DNA of 64,000 bases, taken from assembly GCF_907163135.1 (NCBI RefSeq), contig NZ_CAJQUA010000001.1, positions 1,875,001-1,939,000 of the forward strand. The letters are read 5' to 3'. Source of the DNA: Brachymonas denitrificans. Lineage in GTDB: Bacteria; Pseudomonadota; Gammaproteobacteria; Burkholderiales; Burkholderiaceae_C. Numbering within the stretch: position 1 is the first letter of the stretch; every line of letters begins with the position of its first letter. The notes beneath the pieces were generated by a model, which saw nothing but the letters and a program-made list of their open reading frames with translations, was not told the DNA's origin and did no database searches. Positions 26,054 to 35,865 of this stretch are shown in pieces. The position numbers and the translations under genes are program-made.

Positions 26054-28159
26054 TTATGCCAGGGTGCGCACCTTGGGTTCGCGCTCCCACTGGCGCGTCT
26101 TAGCAGCGGCGATGAAGCCCTCCACGTCCTCGATCTCCACCACGCCCGCATCGTCCTCAACGTTGGCCTTGTGCAGAATCACGCGCGTGCCCTTGCAGGC
26201 CGCGATCGCCTTGAGGTGGCCGTAGGCGTTGGCGAACCACTCCACGGCCGCGCCATCCTTCGCCAGACGCTCGCCCTCTTCCGGCTTGAGCACGCTGGCC
26301 ACGGCATCGAACACCATGGACGGCGTACCGGCCAGCTGGCCATCGGCTACCAGCTGGCTGCCATCCTTGAGCTTGACGGAGAGCTTGGGCGCCACGATTT
26401 TGACCATCGCGCCTTCCTTTTCGGCGGCGGCACGCACCTTGGCCACCGTCTCCTGGTTGGAGCCATCGCTGACCAGGATGCCGATGGTGCGGCCCTGCAG
26501 CGTGTCCTTCGCCTTGCCGATCAGCTGCAGCGGCGGAGACGGCGGCAGATCCTGCGGCGGCACCTTCGCGGGCGGTGCGGCCGGAAGTTCCGTCATGCCA
26601 AGTCCGTCGGCCACGCGCTGCGCCAAGCCTTCATCGATGTGCCGCAGATGGCCCACCATGGCCTCGCGCACATGCGCGGTTTCCACCTTGGACAGCTCGA
26701 ACACCAGCGCCGACGCAATGTGCGCCTGCTCCACCGGCAGCTGGCTGTTCCAGAACTGGCGCGGCTGCGAATAGTGATCGGCAAAGCTCTCGGCGCGCAC
26801 GCGGCCCTTTACGCCATCGTCCAACTGGGCATAGCTGCGGAAGCCCTGCTGCAGGCTGGCGCGCGGCGCATCGGCCTGCAAACTGCTCGGTTCGTAGGCC
26901 ACGCGGCCCTTGTGCACCTGCATCTGCAAATGGCCGTCACGCTGGTTGTTGTGAAACGGGCACTTGGGCGCATTGATCGGAATCTGCGCGAAATTGCTGC
27001 CTCCCAGGCGCGACAGCTGCGTATCCAGATAGCTGAACAGGCGCCCCTGCAGCAGCGGATCGTTGGAGAAGTCGATGCCCGGCGGCACGTTGGCGGGGCA
27101 GAACGCCACCTGCTCGGTTTCGGCAAACAGATTGTCCGGCCAGCGGTCCAGCACCATGCGGCCGACGATGCGCAGCGGCACCAGCTCTTCGGGAATCAGC
27201 TTGGTCGGATCCAGGTGATCGAACGGGAAACCAGCCGCATCTTCCTCGGTGAACAGCTGCACGCCAAACTCCCATTCGGGATATTGGCCGGCCTCAATCG
27301 CCTCGAACAGGTCACGGCGGTGGAAATCATTGTCGGCGCCCTGCAGTTTGGCGGCTTCGTCCCACACGGTGGATTGCAGGCCCAGCTTGGGGCGCCAGTG
27401 GAATTTCACGAAGGTCGATTCGCCCTGCGCGTTGATCAGGCGGAAACTGTGGATGCCGAAGCCCTCCATCATGCGCAGACTGCGCGGAATGGCGCGGTCG
27501 CTCATGGCCCAGATCATGGTGTGCATGGTTTCGGGCACCAGCGTCACAAAATCCCAGAAGGTGTCGTGCGCGCTGGCCGCCTGCGGAAAGCCGCGGTCCG
27601 GCTCCATCTTCACCGCGTGGATGAAATCGGGAAACTTCATCGCATCCTGAATGAAGAACACCGGGATGTTGTTGCCCACGATGTCCCAGTTGCCCTCGTC
27701 GGTGTACAGCTTGACGGCAAAGCCACGCACGTCGCGCGGCGTGTCGACCGAGCCGGCACCGCCCGCCACGGTCGAGAAGCGCGTGAACACCGGCGTACGC
27801 TTGCCGGTTTCCGTCAGCACCCTGGCAGTGGTGTACTGCTCCAGCGATTCGGTCAGCTCGAAAAAGCCGTGCGCCGCGCTGCCGCGCGCATGCACGATGC
27901 GCTCGGGAATGCGCTCATGGTCGAAATGCGTGATTTTCTCGCGCAGGATGAAGTCTTCCAGCAGCGTCGGGCCCTTGGGCGTGGCACGCAGTGAATTCTG
28001 GTTGTCGGGTACCGGAATGCCCTGCTGCGTGCTCAATACCGGGTGCGTGCCACCGGCCTGCTGCTGCAGCTCGTCGCCCTTGCCGCGCACTTCCGGCGGT
28101 GCGCCGTTTGCGTTCGGGGCGGGATGGCCGGGGATGCCGTTCTTGCTGGAAGTGCTCAT
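26054..28159 (-). CDS. katE: Large-subunit catalase (HPII/KatE type)
   Basis: A monofunctional haem catalase of the large clade: 701 residues with an extra C-terminal flavodoxin/DJ-1-like domain ([25 protein letters not shown] onward). The catalytic His is H90 (RIVHARG), the Asn is in [10 protein letters not shown] (about 163), and the haem-ligand Tyr is in [13 protein letters not shown] near 380. The N-terminal 50 residues are Gly/Pro/Gln-rich, as usual for this clade. GAGGT precedes the ATG. It lies upstream of ku on the same strand with about 60 bp between them and no clear terminator, so partial read-through into ku is possible. Confidence 0.95.
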   Translation of the reverse strand: MSTSSKNGIPGHPAPNANGAPPEVRGKGDELQQQAGGTHPVLSTQQGIPVPDNQNSLRATPKGPTLLEDFILREKITHFDHERIPERIVHARGSAAHGFFELTESLEQYTTARVLTETGKRTPVFTRFSTVAGGAGSVDTPRDVRGFAVKLYTDEGNWDIVGNNIPVFFIQDAMKFPDFIHAVKMEPDRGFPQAASAHDTFWDFVTLVPETMHTMIWAMSDRAIPRSLRMMEGFGIHSFRLINAQGESTFVKFHWRPKLGLQSTVWDEAAKLQGADNDFHRRDLFEAIEAGQYPEWEFGVQLFTEEDAAGFPFDHLDPTKLIPEELVPLRIVGRMVLDRWPDNLFAETEQVAFCPANVPPGIDFSNDPLLQGRLFSYLDTQLSRLGGSNFAQIPINAPKCPFHNNQRDGHLQMQVHKGRVAYEPSSLQADAPRASLQQGFRSYAQLDDGVKGRVRAESFADHYSQPRQFWNSQLPVEQAHIASALVFELSKVETAHVREAMVGHLRHIDEGLAQRVADGLGMTELPAAPPAKVPPQDLPPSPPLQLIGKAKDTLQGRTIGILVSDGSNQETVAKVRAAAEKEGAMVKIVAPKLSVKLKDGSQLVADGQLAGTPSMVFDAVASVLKPEEGERLAKDGAAVEWFANAYGHLKAIAACKGTRVILHKANVEDDAGVVEIEDVEGFIAAAKTRQWEREPKVRTLA

Positions 28160-28548
28160 GAAATGACCTCTTTCACTGGTGCCAATGGAGTAACCCGTGT
28201 GCCGCAGTTCCTGCCGGGCAACGGGGCGTCAGGGCAGTCTAGGCAGGAGCACGGGGCCATCCTTGTAAGACTGCGCCGGCAAATCGGGCACCGGCAGCAA
28301 TAGCCGCTTCCGTCCTACATCCTGCCTATTGATGGCCCCAGGCACAGCGGAAAACCCGGCCATGCTCGCAAACGCACTCGGCATTTCAGTGCACACCTTC
28401 CCCGCAGAGTCAAGCCAGAACCAAGGGTTTTCCCTTATTTCAACTCCCTTGCCGACTCAGGCAAAAATTTCAACGCCAGGCGCCGTGCCAAAAGTGAACC
28501 CCCGGACGTAAAGTTTCCGTAGCTGTATGCAGTAACCGGAGAATATTC
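28160..28548. other. 390-bp gene-free region between katE and dcu
   Basis: Divergent intergenic region. Short frames here have no recognisable product. One small inverted repeat, TTGCC-GACTCA-GGCAA, lies near 28450. I see no clear -35/-10 pair or FNR-type box, although the Dcu-type gene would be expected to be oxygen-regulated. Confidence 0.4.
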
Positions 28549-29850
28549 ATGTGGATGCTGGAACTGGCGGTGGTGCTTGCAGCCATCGTGTTGGGAACGC
28601 GACTGGGGGGAGTCGCCATCGGCTATACGGGTGGCCTGGGAGTGCTGGTGCTGACGCTGGGCCTGGGCCTGGCCCCGGGCCACATCCCGATGGACGTAAT
28701 CCTGATCATCATGGCCGTGATCGCCGCCATTGCCGCCATGCAGATGGCCGGCGGGCTGGACTACATGGTGCATATCGCCGAGCGCATCCTGCGCCGCAAT
28801 CCGCGGCAGGTGGTGTTGCTGGCCCCGGTGGTGACCTACATCATGACTTTTCTGGCCGGCACCGGCCACACCGCGTTCTCCACCCTGCCGGTGATTGCCG
28901 AAGTGGCCAAGGAACAGGGCATCCGCCCCTCGCGGCCGCTGAGCATTGCGGTGGTGGCCTCGCAGATCGCCATCACCGCCTCGCCCATTTCGGCCGCCGT
29001 GGTGTTCATGAGCGGCGCGCTGGAGCCGCTGGGCGTCGGCTATCTCACGCTGCTGGCCATCTGCATTCCGTCCACCTTCGTGGCCTGCATGCTCACCGCC
29101 CTGCTCACCAATTACCTCGGCGCCGAGCTGGCCGATGACCCCATCTACCAGGAGCGCCTGGCCAAGGGCCAGGTCACCGTGCGTGGCGCCACGCAGCTGC
29201 AAATCCTGCCCGGCGCCAAGAAGTCGGTGCTGATCTTCCTGAGCGCGATCGTCGCCGTGGTGCTGTATGCCACGCTGATCAGCGACAAGGTCGGCCTGAT
29301 TGCCAAGCCGGTGCTGCCGCGCAACGAGGCCATCATGGTGTTCATGCTCTCGGCGGCCACCTTCATCTGTCTGCTATGCCGCATCGACACCAGCCGCATC
29401 ACCTCCACCGCCACCTTCAAGTCCGGCATGAGCGCTTGCATCTGCATCCTGGGCGTGGCCTGGCTGGGCGACACCTTCATCAGCGCGCATATCGAGGACA
29501 TCAAGGCCGTTTCCGGCGACATCCTGAAGCAGTCGCCCTGGCTGCTGGCAGTCGTGTTCTTCTTTGCCAGCATGCTGCTGTACTCGCAGGCCGCCACGGC
29601 CAAGGCGCTGGTGCCGTCGGCGCTGCTCCTGGGCGTCTCGCCGCTCACGGCCATCGCCTCCTTCGCCGCCGTCAGCGCCCTGTTCGTGCTGCCCACCTAC
29701 CCCACGCTGCTGGCCGCCGTCGAAATGGACGACACCGGCTCCACCCGCATCGGGCGCTGGGTGTTCAACCACCCGTTCATGATTCCCGGCGTGGTCGCAA
29801 TCTCGCTGAGCGTGGGACTGGGATTCCTGATTGGATCGTGGGTGCTGTAA
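28549..29850 (+). CDS. Anaerobic C4-dicarboxylate transporter (DcuA/DcuB family)
   Basis: An inner-membrane carrier of 433 residues with about ten or more hydrophobic helices. Dcu proteins exchange fumarate, malate or aspartate for succinate. Family segments include IGYTGGLGVLVLTLGLGLAPGHIPMDVILIIM, AAMQMAGGLDYMV, VTYIMTFLAGTGHTAFSTLPVIAEVAKEQGIRPSRPLS and ASQIAITASPISAAVVF. The length matches E. coli DcuA, but A versus B cannot be settled here. ACCGGAG lies ahead of the start. It converges on gltS, another dicarboxylate-type carrier. Confidence 0.92.
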   Translation: MWMLELAVVLAAIVLGTRLGGVAIGYTGGLGVLVLTLGLGLAPGHIPMDVILIIMAVIAAIAAMQMAGGLDYMVHIAERILRRNPRQVVLLAPVVTYIMTFLAGTGHTAFSTLPVIAEVAKEQGIRPSRPLSIAVVASQIAITASPISAAVVFMSGALEPLGVGYLTLLAICIPSTFVACMLTALLTNYLGAELADDPIYQERLAKGQVTVRGATQLQILPGAKKSVLIFLSAIVAVVLYATLISDKVGLIAKPVLPRNEAIMVFMLSAATFICLLCRIDTSRITSTATFKSGMSACICILGVAWLGDTFISAHIEDIKAVSGDILKQSPWLLAVVFFFASMLLYSQAATAKALVPSALLLGVSPLTAIASFAAVSALFVLPTYPTLLAAVEMDDTGSTRIGRWVFNHPFMIPGVVAISLSVGLGFLIGSWVL

Positions 29851-29960
29851 AGCCCAGGATGCAGCGCGACTGGTGCCTGCAGTACGGACCCTCAAGGCCA
29901 GCCTGATTGCTGTACGCACCCTGTAGGGACGCTGGCCGCGCCCCACCCGCTCGCCCGACC

Positions 29961-31238
29961 TCAGCGCAGGAATGGCAGCTGCGTGAACACCTGCAGGATG
30001 GCAGCGTTCACCAGATCTACGAAGAAGGCCCCGACCATCGGCACGATCAGGAAGGCCTTGTACGACACCCCGTAGCGGTCGGTAATGGCCTGCATGTTCG
30101 CAATGGCGGTGGGCGTGGCCCCCATGCCGAAGCCGCAATGGCCCGCCGCCAGCACGGCGGCATCGTAGTCGCGCCCCATCACCCGGAAGGTGACGAAGCT
30201 GGCATAGAGCATCATCACCAGCGTTTGCACCACCAGGATCACCATCACCGGCAGCGCCAGCCCGGTCAGCTCCCACAGGCGCAGCGACAGCAACGCCATG
30301 GCCAGGAACAACGACAGCGATGCGTTGCCGAACACGTCGATGGCGCGGTCGAACATGTCGAACTTGAAGAAGTTGGTCAGCACGTTGCGGATGATCACGC
30401 CACCGCCCAGCGCCCAGACGAAGGTCGGCAGTTCGAACGCCGTGCCCTTGGCCACCGTGGTCATGACACCGGCAAACGCCATGCAGCCGGCAAACAGGGC
30501 CAGCGTCTCGATGGTGGACGAGGCCGTGATCAGGCGGATTTCGTCGGGCTTGTCGAACATGGCCTCATCGGGCTGGTCGCCCCCTTCGGTGTGGCGGGTG
30601 CTGTAGAGCGACTGCGACGCTGCCACGGCTTCCACGGCGGTCTGCTGTTCGGGCTTGGGCAGCTTCTGGTGGCCGATCTTGCGGATCAGGTAGCGCGCCA
30701 CCGGTCCGCCGATCAGGCCGCCGGCCACCAGCCCGAAGGTCGCCGTTGCGATGCCCAGCGTGGTGGCTCCGGAGATGCCGTAGCGGCTTTCCAGCACCGG
30801 CCCCCAGGCACCGGCCGTGCCATGGCCGCCCGTCAGCGTGATGGAGCCGGTCACCAGGCCGATCAGCGGCTCCAGCCCCAGCGCAGCCGCCATGCTGACG
30901 CCCACCACGTTCTGCAACAGGATGAACGCCGCCACCACCATCAGGAAAACGGCCAGCGGCTTGCCACCCGCCCTGAGCCGGCTGAAATCCGCACTCAGGC
31001 CGATCGACGAGAAGAACATCAGCATGAAGGCGGTCTGCAGCTGCGTCTCGAACTTGAAGGTCAGGCCGAAAGCCGCGTTGAGCAGCACCACGATCAGCCC
31101 CGCCACCAGGCCGCCCGCCACCGGCTCGGGAATGTTGAAGTCCGACAGGAATTTGATCTTGACGATCAGGAAGCGGCCAAGCAGCAGAACCAGCGTGGCC
31201 AGGATCATGGTGTAGTAGCCGTTGAGTGCGATTTCCAT
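29961..31238 (-). CDS. gltS: Sodium/glutamate symporter GltS
   Basis: A Na+-coupled glutamate importer of the ESS family, 425 residues. Two inverted repeats are visible: PEPVAGGLVAG...LQTAFMLMFFSSIGLSADF in the first half and AAVLAAGHCGFGMGATPTAIANMQAI in the second, with GSITLTGGHGTAGAWGP as the first re-entrant loop. A cytoplasmic loop near 195-235 (KPEQQTAVEAVAASQ...) is longer than in E. coli. It is a single gene with an unremarkable upstream region next to tRNA-Met. Confidence 0.94.
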   Translation of the reverse strand: MEIALNGYYTMILATLVLLLGRFLIVKIKFLSDFNIPEPVAGGLVAGLIVVLLNAAFGLTFKFETQLQTAFMLMFFSSIGLSADFSRLRAGGKPLAVFLMVVAAFILLQNVVGVSMAAALGLEPLIGLVTGSITLTGGHGTAGAWGPVLESRYGISGATTLGIATATFGLVAGGLIGGPVARYLIRKIGHQKLPKPEQQTAVEAVAASQSLYSTRHTEGGDQPDEAMFDKPDEIRLITASSTIETLALFAGCMAFAGVMTTVAKGTAFELPTFVWALGGGVIIRNVLTNFFKFDMFDRAIDVFGNASLSLFLAMALLSLRLWELTGLALPVMVILVVQTLVMMLYASFVTFRVMGRDYDAAVLAAGHCGFGMGATPTAIANMQAITDRYGVSYKAFLIVPMVGAFFVDLVNAAILQVFTQLPFLR

Positions 31239-31395
31239 GGGTGGGGAGTCCTCTCATCAATGGTGGCGAGCTTGTGGCTCACCTGTACTGATATGCAATT
31301 TCGGCCGATTTTGGCATGGGTTGTGCCCGGCACCGCATGCGGCAAACGACAACATGGCCGAGATCAAGAAATTACAGGCCTGACTCTGCGCGCAA

Positions 31396-31433
31396 AAGAA
31401 AAAGCACCCAGCCGATTTCTCGTCTGGGTGCTT
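31396..31433 (-). terminator. Rho-independent terminator after tRNA-Met
   Basis: On the minus strand AAGCACCCAG pairs with CTGGGTGCTT across a 12-base loop and is followed by further T. It lies six bases past the CCA end of the tRNA. Confidence 0.85.
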
Positions 31434-31438
31434 GTATC

Positions 31439-31515
31439 TGGTGGCGCTTCACGGACTCGAACCGCGGACCTGTGGATTATGATTCCATCGCTCTAACCGA
31501 CTGAGCTAAAGCGCC
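31439..31515 (-). tRNA. tRNA-Met (anticodon CAT), elongator type
   Basis: A 77-nt tRNA with CCA encoded. The acceptor stem GGCGCTT pairs with AAGCGCC, the D-arm is GCTCAGTCGGTTAGAGC, and the anticodon loop ATCATAA gives CAT. The first GC pairs are Watson-Crick and the D-loop is of normal length, so it is not the initiator. A loop starting with A rather than C favours elongator Met over the lysidine-modified tRNA-Ile2. Confidence 0.93.
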
Positions 31516-31602
31516 GAAGAACGCCATTGTAGCAGCGTTTTTTCATGCCTGCGTCATGTTTGCATGCTGTGTTGCAAAATTTTCGCAGGCAATCACCGCC
31601 AA

Positions 31603-32382
31603 TCAGCTGTTGGTGAAGTTGGCCGGGCGCTTCTCGACGAAGGCGGCCATGCCTTCCTTCTGGTCGTTGGTGGCGAACAGGCTGTGGAACAGGCGACGCT
31701 CGAACCACACGCCATCGTTCAGCGAGCCTTCGAAGGCGCGGTTCACGGATTCCTTGCAGGCGATGGCCGTCAGGCGCGGCATGCTGGCGATGGTGATGGC
31801 GGCAGCCAGGGTCTCTTCCATCAGCTTGTCCAGCGGCACCACGCGGCTCACCAGGCTGGCGCGCTCGGCTTCCTCGGCGTTCATCATGCGGGCGGTCAGG
31901 CACATGTCCATGGCCTTGCTCTTGCCCACGGCGCGCGGCAGGCGCTGCGTGCCGCCGGCACCGGGAATCACGCCCAGCTTGATTTCGGGCTGGCCGAACT
32001 TGGCGTTGTCGGCAGCGATGATGAAGTCGCACATCATGGCCAGCTCGCAGCCGCCACCCAGGGCAAAGCCGCTCACGGCAGCGATCACCGGCTTGCGGAT
32101 GGTGCGGATGGTTTCCCAGTTGCGGGTGATGAAGTCACCGCCGTAGGCATCGGCAAAGCCGTACTTGGCCATCAGCGTGATGTCGGCGCCGGCGGCAAAG
32201 GCCTTCTCGCTGCCGGTGATGACCATGCAGCCGATGGCGTCGTCCGCATCGAAGGCCTGCAGGGCCTGGCCCAGCTCGTTCATCAGCGTGTCGTTCAGGG
32301 CGTTGAGTGCCTTGGGACGGTTCAGCGTGATAACGCCAACCTTCTCGGCTTCGACGCGCGTGGTAATGCATTCATAGGTCAT
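31603..32382 (-). CDS. Enoyl-CoA hydratase (crotonase family)
   Basis: A 259-residue hydratase that adds water to trans-2-enoyl-CoA in beta-oxidation. The oxyanion-hole segments are [12 protein letters not shown] (about residues 60-71) and [15 protein letters not shown] (about 101-115). The catalytic glutamates are in GCELAMM and [18 protein letters not shown]. The start MTYECITTR has GAGCC upstream and gives a normal length; the frame continues upstream without sense. The tRNA-Met gene lies downstream on the same strand. Confidence 0.94.
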   Translation of the reverse strand: MTYECITTRVEAEKVGVITLNRPKALNALNDTLMNELGQALQAFDADDAIGCMVITGSEKAFAAGADITLMAKYGFADAYGGDFITRNWETIRTIRKPVIAAVSGFALGGGCELAMMCDFIIAADNAKFGQPEIKLGVIPGAGGTQRLPRAVGKSKAMDMCLTARMMNAEEAERASLVSRVVPLDKLMEETLAAAITIASMPRLTAIACKESVNRAFEGSLNDGVWFERRLFHSLFATNDQKEGMAAFVEKRPANFTNS

Positions 32383-32504
32383 GGTCAGGCTCCTCGCAGG
32401 ATTCTTGTGAGTGGAAAAATGTACCCCGTCACTATACCCTGTTGCGCCGCCGCTCCGATGCCTGCACCCGACGTGCAACAGTCACCCGCGCACAAAAGGG
32501 AACT

Positions 32505-32520
32505 GGGATAATGCAGCCCC
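32505..32520 (+). promoter_or_regulatory. Extended -10 promoter immediately before rodA
   Basis: TGG-GATAAT (32505-32512) is an extended -10 element ending eight bases before the rodA ATG, so the transcript should begin at or within a base or two of the start codon. No convincing -35 is seen. Confidence 0.45.
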
Positions 32521-33675
32521 ATGTCTGCTGTTCTCGACCGGCCGCCGCTGTGGCGGTCCGCATTAGCGCTGTTCCGGGGTTTCGATCCCCTGCTGACCCT
32601 GGCCATCCTGCTACTGATGGGCATCGGCCTGACGGCCATGTATTCATCCGGCTTCGACCATGGCACGCGCTTTGTCGACCATGGCCGCAACATGCTGCTG
32701 GCTTTGGGCATCATCTTCGTCGTGGCACAGATTCCGCTGCAGCGCCTAGCACAGCTGGCGGTGCCGCTCTATACGCTGGGCGTGATCATGCTGGTGGCCG
32801 TGCTGCTGTTCGGCATCACCAAGAAGGGCGCCACGCGCTGGATCAACGTGGGCGTGGTGATCCAGCCGAGCGAACTGCTCAAGATCGCCATGCCGCTGAT
32901 GCTGGCCTGGTGGTTCCAGCGGCGCGAAGGCTCGCTCTACGCCATCGACTTCATCATCGCCGGCCTGCTGCTGATGCTGCCCGTAGGCCTGATCATGAAG
33001 CAGCCCGACCTCGGCACCTCGCTGCTGGTGCTTCTTGCCGGCGGCGCCGTCATCTTCTTTGCCGGCCTGAGCTGGAAGCTGGTATTGCCGCCAGTGCTGC
33101 TGGGCGCCATCGGCATCGGCCTGCTGATCGCCTTCGAGCCCAGCCTGTGCAAGCCCGGCGTGGACTGGCATGTGCTGCATGAATACCAGCGCCAGCGCGT
33201 CTGCACCCTGCTCGATCCCACGCGCGATCCGCTCGGCAAGGGCTTCCACATCCTGCAGGGCATGATTGCCATCGGCTCCGGCGGCGTGTGGGGCAAGGGC
33301 TTCATGCAGGGGACGCAGACCCACCTCGAGTTCATTCCCGAGCGCACCACCGATTTCATCTTCGCTGCCTATTCGGAAGAATTCGGCATGGTGGGCAACC
33401 TGGCGCTGCTGGCTGCCTATCTGTTCCTGATCTTTCGCATCTTCCATATTGCCGCCAGGGCGCCTACCCAGTTCGGGCGTCTGCTGGCTGGCGCCATCGG
33501 CGTCATCTTCTTCTCCTACGCCTTTGTGAATATGGGCATGGTGAGCGGCATTCTGCCGGTGGTGGGCGTACCGCTTCCCTTCATCAGCTACGGCGGCACC
33601 GCCATGATCACGCTGGGGCTGGCGCTGGGCATGCTGTTTGCCATTGCGCGCGACAAGCGCAGCTTTCATACCTGA
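32521..33675 (+). CDS. rodA: Rod shape-determining peptidoglycan glycosyltransferase RodA
   Basis: A SEDS-family polymerase that makes glycan strands during elongation with its class B penicillin-binding partner. It has 384 residues and about ten membrane helices. Signatures are GATRWINVGVVIQPSELLKIAMPL, MKQPDLGTSLLVLLAGGAVIFFAGLSW and the C-terminal GILPVVGVPLPFISYGGTAMITLGLALGML. The catalytic Asp region lies in the long loop with QRQRVCTLLDPTRDPLG. Its usual partner gene mrdA is not adjacent, so it is transcribed alone here. No Shine-Dalgarno sequence precedes it. Confidence 0.95.
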   Translation: MSAVLDRPPLWRSALALFRGFDPLLTLAILLLMGIGLTAMYSSGFDHGTRFVDHGRNMLLALGIIFVVAQIPLQRLAQLAVPLYTLGVIMLVAVLLFGITKKGATRWINVGVVIQPSELLKIAMPLMLAWWFQRREGSLYAIDFIIAGLLLMLPVGLIMKQPDLGTSLLVLLAGGAVIFFAGLSWKLVLPPVLLGAIGIGLLIAFEPSLCKPGVDWHVLHEYQRQRVCTLLDPTRDPLGKGFHILQGMIAIGSGGVWGKGFMQGTQTHLEFIPERTTDFIFAAYSEEFGMVGNLALLAAYLFLIFRIFHIAARAPTQFGRLLAGAIGVIFFSYAFVNMGMVSGILPVVGVPLPFISYGGTAMITLGLALGMLFAIARDKRSFHT

Positions 33676-33847
33676 GCGCAGGCACCCAGCGCGGGAAGCG
33701 ATGCGTGACATATGCCGCGAAATACGGGAGAACCATCATTCCAGCGCTTCTTCCGGGCGCTCCCTACACGCTACCATGGGCGCTGGCAGTCTCCCGCCGG
33801 GCCTTCCTCGGCCCGACCTTCCCTACCCGCACGCAAGGAGTCCCTCC

Positions 33848-34186
33848 ATGGCCGCCCAGTTCGACCTGAAAAAATCCAGCAACGGCAAGTTCTTCTTCTC
33901 GCTCAAGGCCGGCAATGGCCAGGTGATCCTGAGCAGCGAGATGTACGAAGCCAAGGCCAGTGCCAGCAACGGCATCGAATCCGTCAAGAAGAACGCTCCG
34001 GAAGACGCGCGCTATGACCGCCTGACCGCCAAGGACGGCTCGCCCTACTTCACCCTCAAGGCCACCAACGGCCAGGTGATCGGCCAGAGCCAGATGTACG
34101 CCAGCGAAGCCACGCGCGATGCCGGCGTCGAGTCGGTCAAGACCAACGCGCCCGGCGCGACGGTGAACGACCTGACCAGCGCCTGA
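33848..34186 (+). CDS. YegP-family protein (two DUF1508 repeats)
   Basis: A 112-residue protein of two similar halves, FDLKKSSNGKFFFSLKAGNGQVILSSEMYEAKASASNGIESVKKNAP and YDRLTAKDGSPYFTLKATNGQVIGQSQMYASEATRDAGVESVKTNAP. This is the tandem DUF1508 arrangement of YegP, a small beta-rich fold. Its function is unknown. The start has AAGGAG seven bases upstream and skips a meaningless longer frame. The gene ends in its own terminator. Confidence 0.88.
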   Translation: MAAQFDLKKSSNGKFFFSLKAGNGQVILSSEMYEAKASASNGIESVKKNAPEDARYDRLTAKDGSPYFTLKATNGQVIGQSQMYASEATRDAGVESVKTNAPGATVNDLTSA

Positions 34187-34207
34187 TTCCCGCGCTGATC
34201 CCGCCGG

Positions 34208-34247
34208 CAGCCATTGCCCCGCAACGCACGCGGGCAATGGCTGTTTT
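34208..34247 (+). terminator. Rho-independent terminator after YegP-type gene
   Basis: A perfect 12-bp stem CAGCCATTGCCC/GGGCAATGGCTG with a 12-base loop is followed by TTTT. It abuts the tldD promoter. Confidence 0.88.
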
Positions 34248-34259
34248 GCTTCCTGCCCC

Positions 34260-34271
34260 TACAATCCGTGC
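34260..34271 (+). promoter_or_regulatory. -10 element immediately before tldD
   Basis: TACAAT (34260-34265) lies six bases before the tldD ATG. Transcription would start at or just inside the codon, giving a leaderless mRNA. Confidence 0.45.
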
Positions 34272-35795
34272 ATGAACATGAGTGCCCCTTTTGCCGCTCC
34301 TGCAGTGGCCTCTCCCTCGGTCAAAGGCACGCGCGAGCGCCTGGCCATTGCCGAATCGCTGCTGCTCGAACCCTTCGGCCTGACGCGCCACCATCTGCAC
34401 AAGGCGCTGGCCGCCATGCACACGCGCAAGGTCGATGACGCCGACCTGTATTTCCAGACCACCTGCAGCGAAGGCTGGAGCCTGGAGGAAGGCATCGTCA
34501 AGACCGGCAGCTTCAGCATCGACCAGGGCGTGGGCGTGCGCGCCGTTTCGGGCGAGAAAACCGCGTTTGCCTACTCGGACGACATCTCGTTCGCCTCGCT
34601 GATGGACGCCGTGCGTACCGTGCGCGCCATCGGCGCCACCGGCAAGCAGGGCCGCGTCAAGACCAGCGTCAAGGCCAAGGCTGAAAAAGTGGCGCGCAGC
34701 CGCCAGCTGTATGCGGCCTTCAACCCCATTTCCACGCTGGACAGCACCGCCAAGGTGGCCCTGCTCGAGCGCATCGAGAAAATGGCCCGCGCCAGGGATC
34801 CGCGCATCAAGCAGGTGATGGCGGGGCTGGCTGCCGAGCACGACGTGGTGCTGGTGGCCCGCGCCGACGGCACGCTGGCGGCCGACGTGCGTCCCTTGGT
34901 GCGCATGAGTCTGACGGTGATCGCCGAACAGCAGCAGGACGGACAGACGCGCCGCGAGGTCGGCTCGGCCGGCGGCGGTGGCCGCCTGGGCCTGGACTAT
35001 TTCGACGATGCCCTGCTCGCCCAGTATGTGGACGAAGCCGTCAGCGCCGCCCTGACCAACCTGGAGGCCCGCCCCGCCCCCGCCGGCGAGATGGACGTGG
35101 TGCTGGGCGCCGGCTGGCCCGGCGTGCTGCTGCACGAGGCCATCGGCCACGGCCTGGAAGGCGACTTCAACCGCAAGGGCAGCAGCGCCTTCACCGACCG
35201 CATCGGCCAGCGCGTGGCCGCCAAGGGCGTGACCGTGCTCGACGACGGCACCCTGCCCGACCGCCGCGGCAGCCTGAACGTGGACGACGAAGGCAATCCG
35301 ACGCAGCGCACCGCGCTGATCGAGGACGGCATCCTCACCGGCTACCTGCAGGACCGCATGAACGCGCGCCTGATGCGCGGCAAGACCACCGGCAACGGCC
35401 GCCGCGAAAGCTATGCCCACACCCCCATGCCGCGCATGACCAATACCTACATGCTGGGTGGCAGCGAGGATCCGCAGGCCATTATCGGCAGCCTGAAGAA
35501 AGGCTTGTACGCCAGCAACTTCGGCGGCGGCCAGGTCGACATCACCAGTGGCAAGTTCGTGTTCTCGGCCAGCCAGGCCTGGTGGGTGGAAGACGGCAAG
35601 CTGCAATACCCCGTCAAGGGCGCCACGCTGATCGGCAACGGCCCCGATGCCCTCACCCGCGTGGCCATGATCGGCAATGACATGCGGCTGGACAGCGGCG
35701 TCGGCACCTGCGGCAAGGAAGGCCAGAGCGTGCCGGTGGGCGTGGGCCAGCCGACCATGCGCATCAACGGCCTGACGGTGGGTGGAACGGCCTGA
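34272..35795 (+). CDS. tldD: Metalloprotease TldD
   Basis: The catalytic subunit of the TldD/TldE zinc protease, known from microcin B17 maturation and CcdA degradation. The metal site HEAIGH (in GVLLHEAIGHGLEGD, about residues 290-304) is intact. The C-terminus contains GGSEDPQAIIGSLKKGLY and TSGKFVFSASQAWWVEDGKL. It has 507 residues with a short N-terminal extension. A second in-frame ATG two codons in is possible. The partner tldE (pmbA) is not in this window. No Shine-Dalgarno sequence is present, in keeping with a leaderless start. Confidence 0.95.
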   Translation: MNMSAPFAAPAVASPSVKGTRERLAIAESLLLEPFGLTRHHLHKALAAMHTRKVDDADLYFQTTCSEGWSLEEGIVKTGSFSIDQGVGVRAVSGEKTAFAYSDDISFASLMDAVRTVRAIGATGKQGRVKTSVKAKAEKVARSRQLYAAFNPISTLDSTAKVALLERIEKMARARDPRIKQVMAGLAAEHDVVLVARADGTLAADVRPLVRMSLTVIAEQQQDGQTRREVGSAGGGGRLGLDYFDDALLAQYVDEAVSAALTNLEARPAPAGEMDVVLGAGWPGVLLHEAIGHGLEGDFNRKGSSAFTDRIGQRVAAKGVTVLDDGTLPDRRGSLNVDDEGNPTQRTALIEDGILTGYLQDRMNARLMRGKTTGNGRRESYAHTPMPRMTNTYMLGGSEDPQAIIGSLKKGLYASNFGGGQVDITSGKFVFSASQAWWVEDGKLQYPVKGATLIGNGPDALTRVAMIGNDMRLDSGVGTCGKEGQSVPVGVGQPTMRINGLTVGGTA

Positions 35796-35827
35796 TTTGT
35801 AAAAGTGTAAAAATTCGCTACGGCAGT

Positions 35828-35858
35828 TTGACAAAAGCGTCAGGCTTCGTGGTATATT
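35828..35858 (+). promoter_or_regulatory. Promoter of the aroG leader
   Basis: A consensus TTGACA (35828-35833) is followed by GGTATATT. The -10 reads GTATAT or TATATT at a spacing of 18-19 bases. It is the best -35 match in the window and lies a few bases before the leader-peptide ATG. Confidence 0.65.
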
Positions 35859-35865
35859 AGGTTCC

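Noticed and set aside
26054-28159. Plus-strand frames of 698 and fewer codons opposite katE
   Set aside because: Shadow frames; the katE frame has all catalase residues and the C-terminal domain.
31439-31515. Assignment of the CAT tRNA as tRNA-Ile2 or initiator Met
   Set aside because: The acceptor stem begins with a normal G-C pair, which argues against the initiator, and the anticodon loop ATCATAA resembles elongator Met rather than the CTCATAA of tRNA-Ile2.
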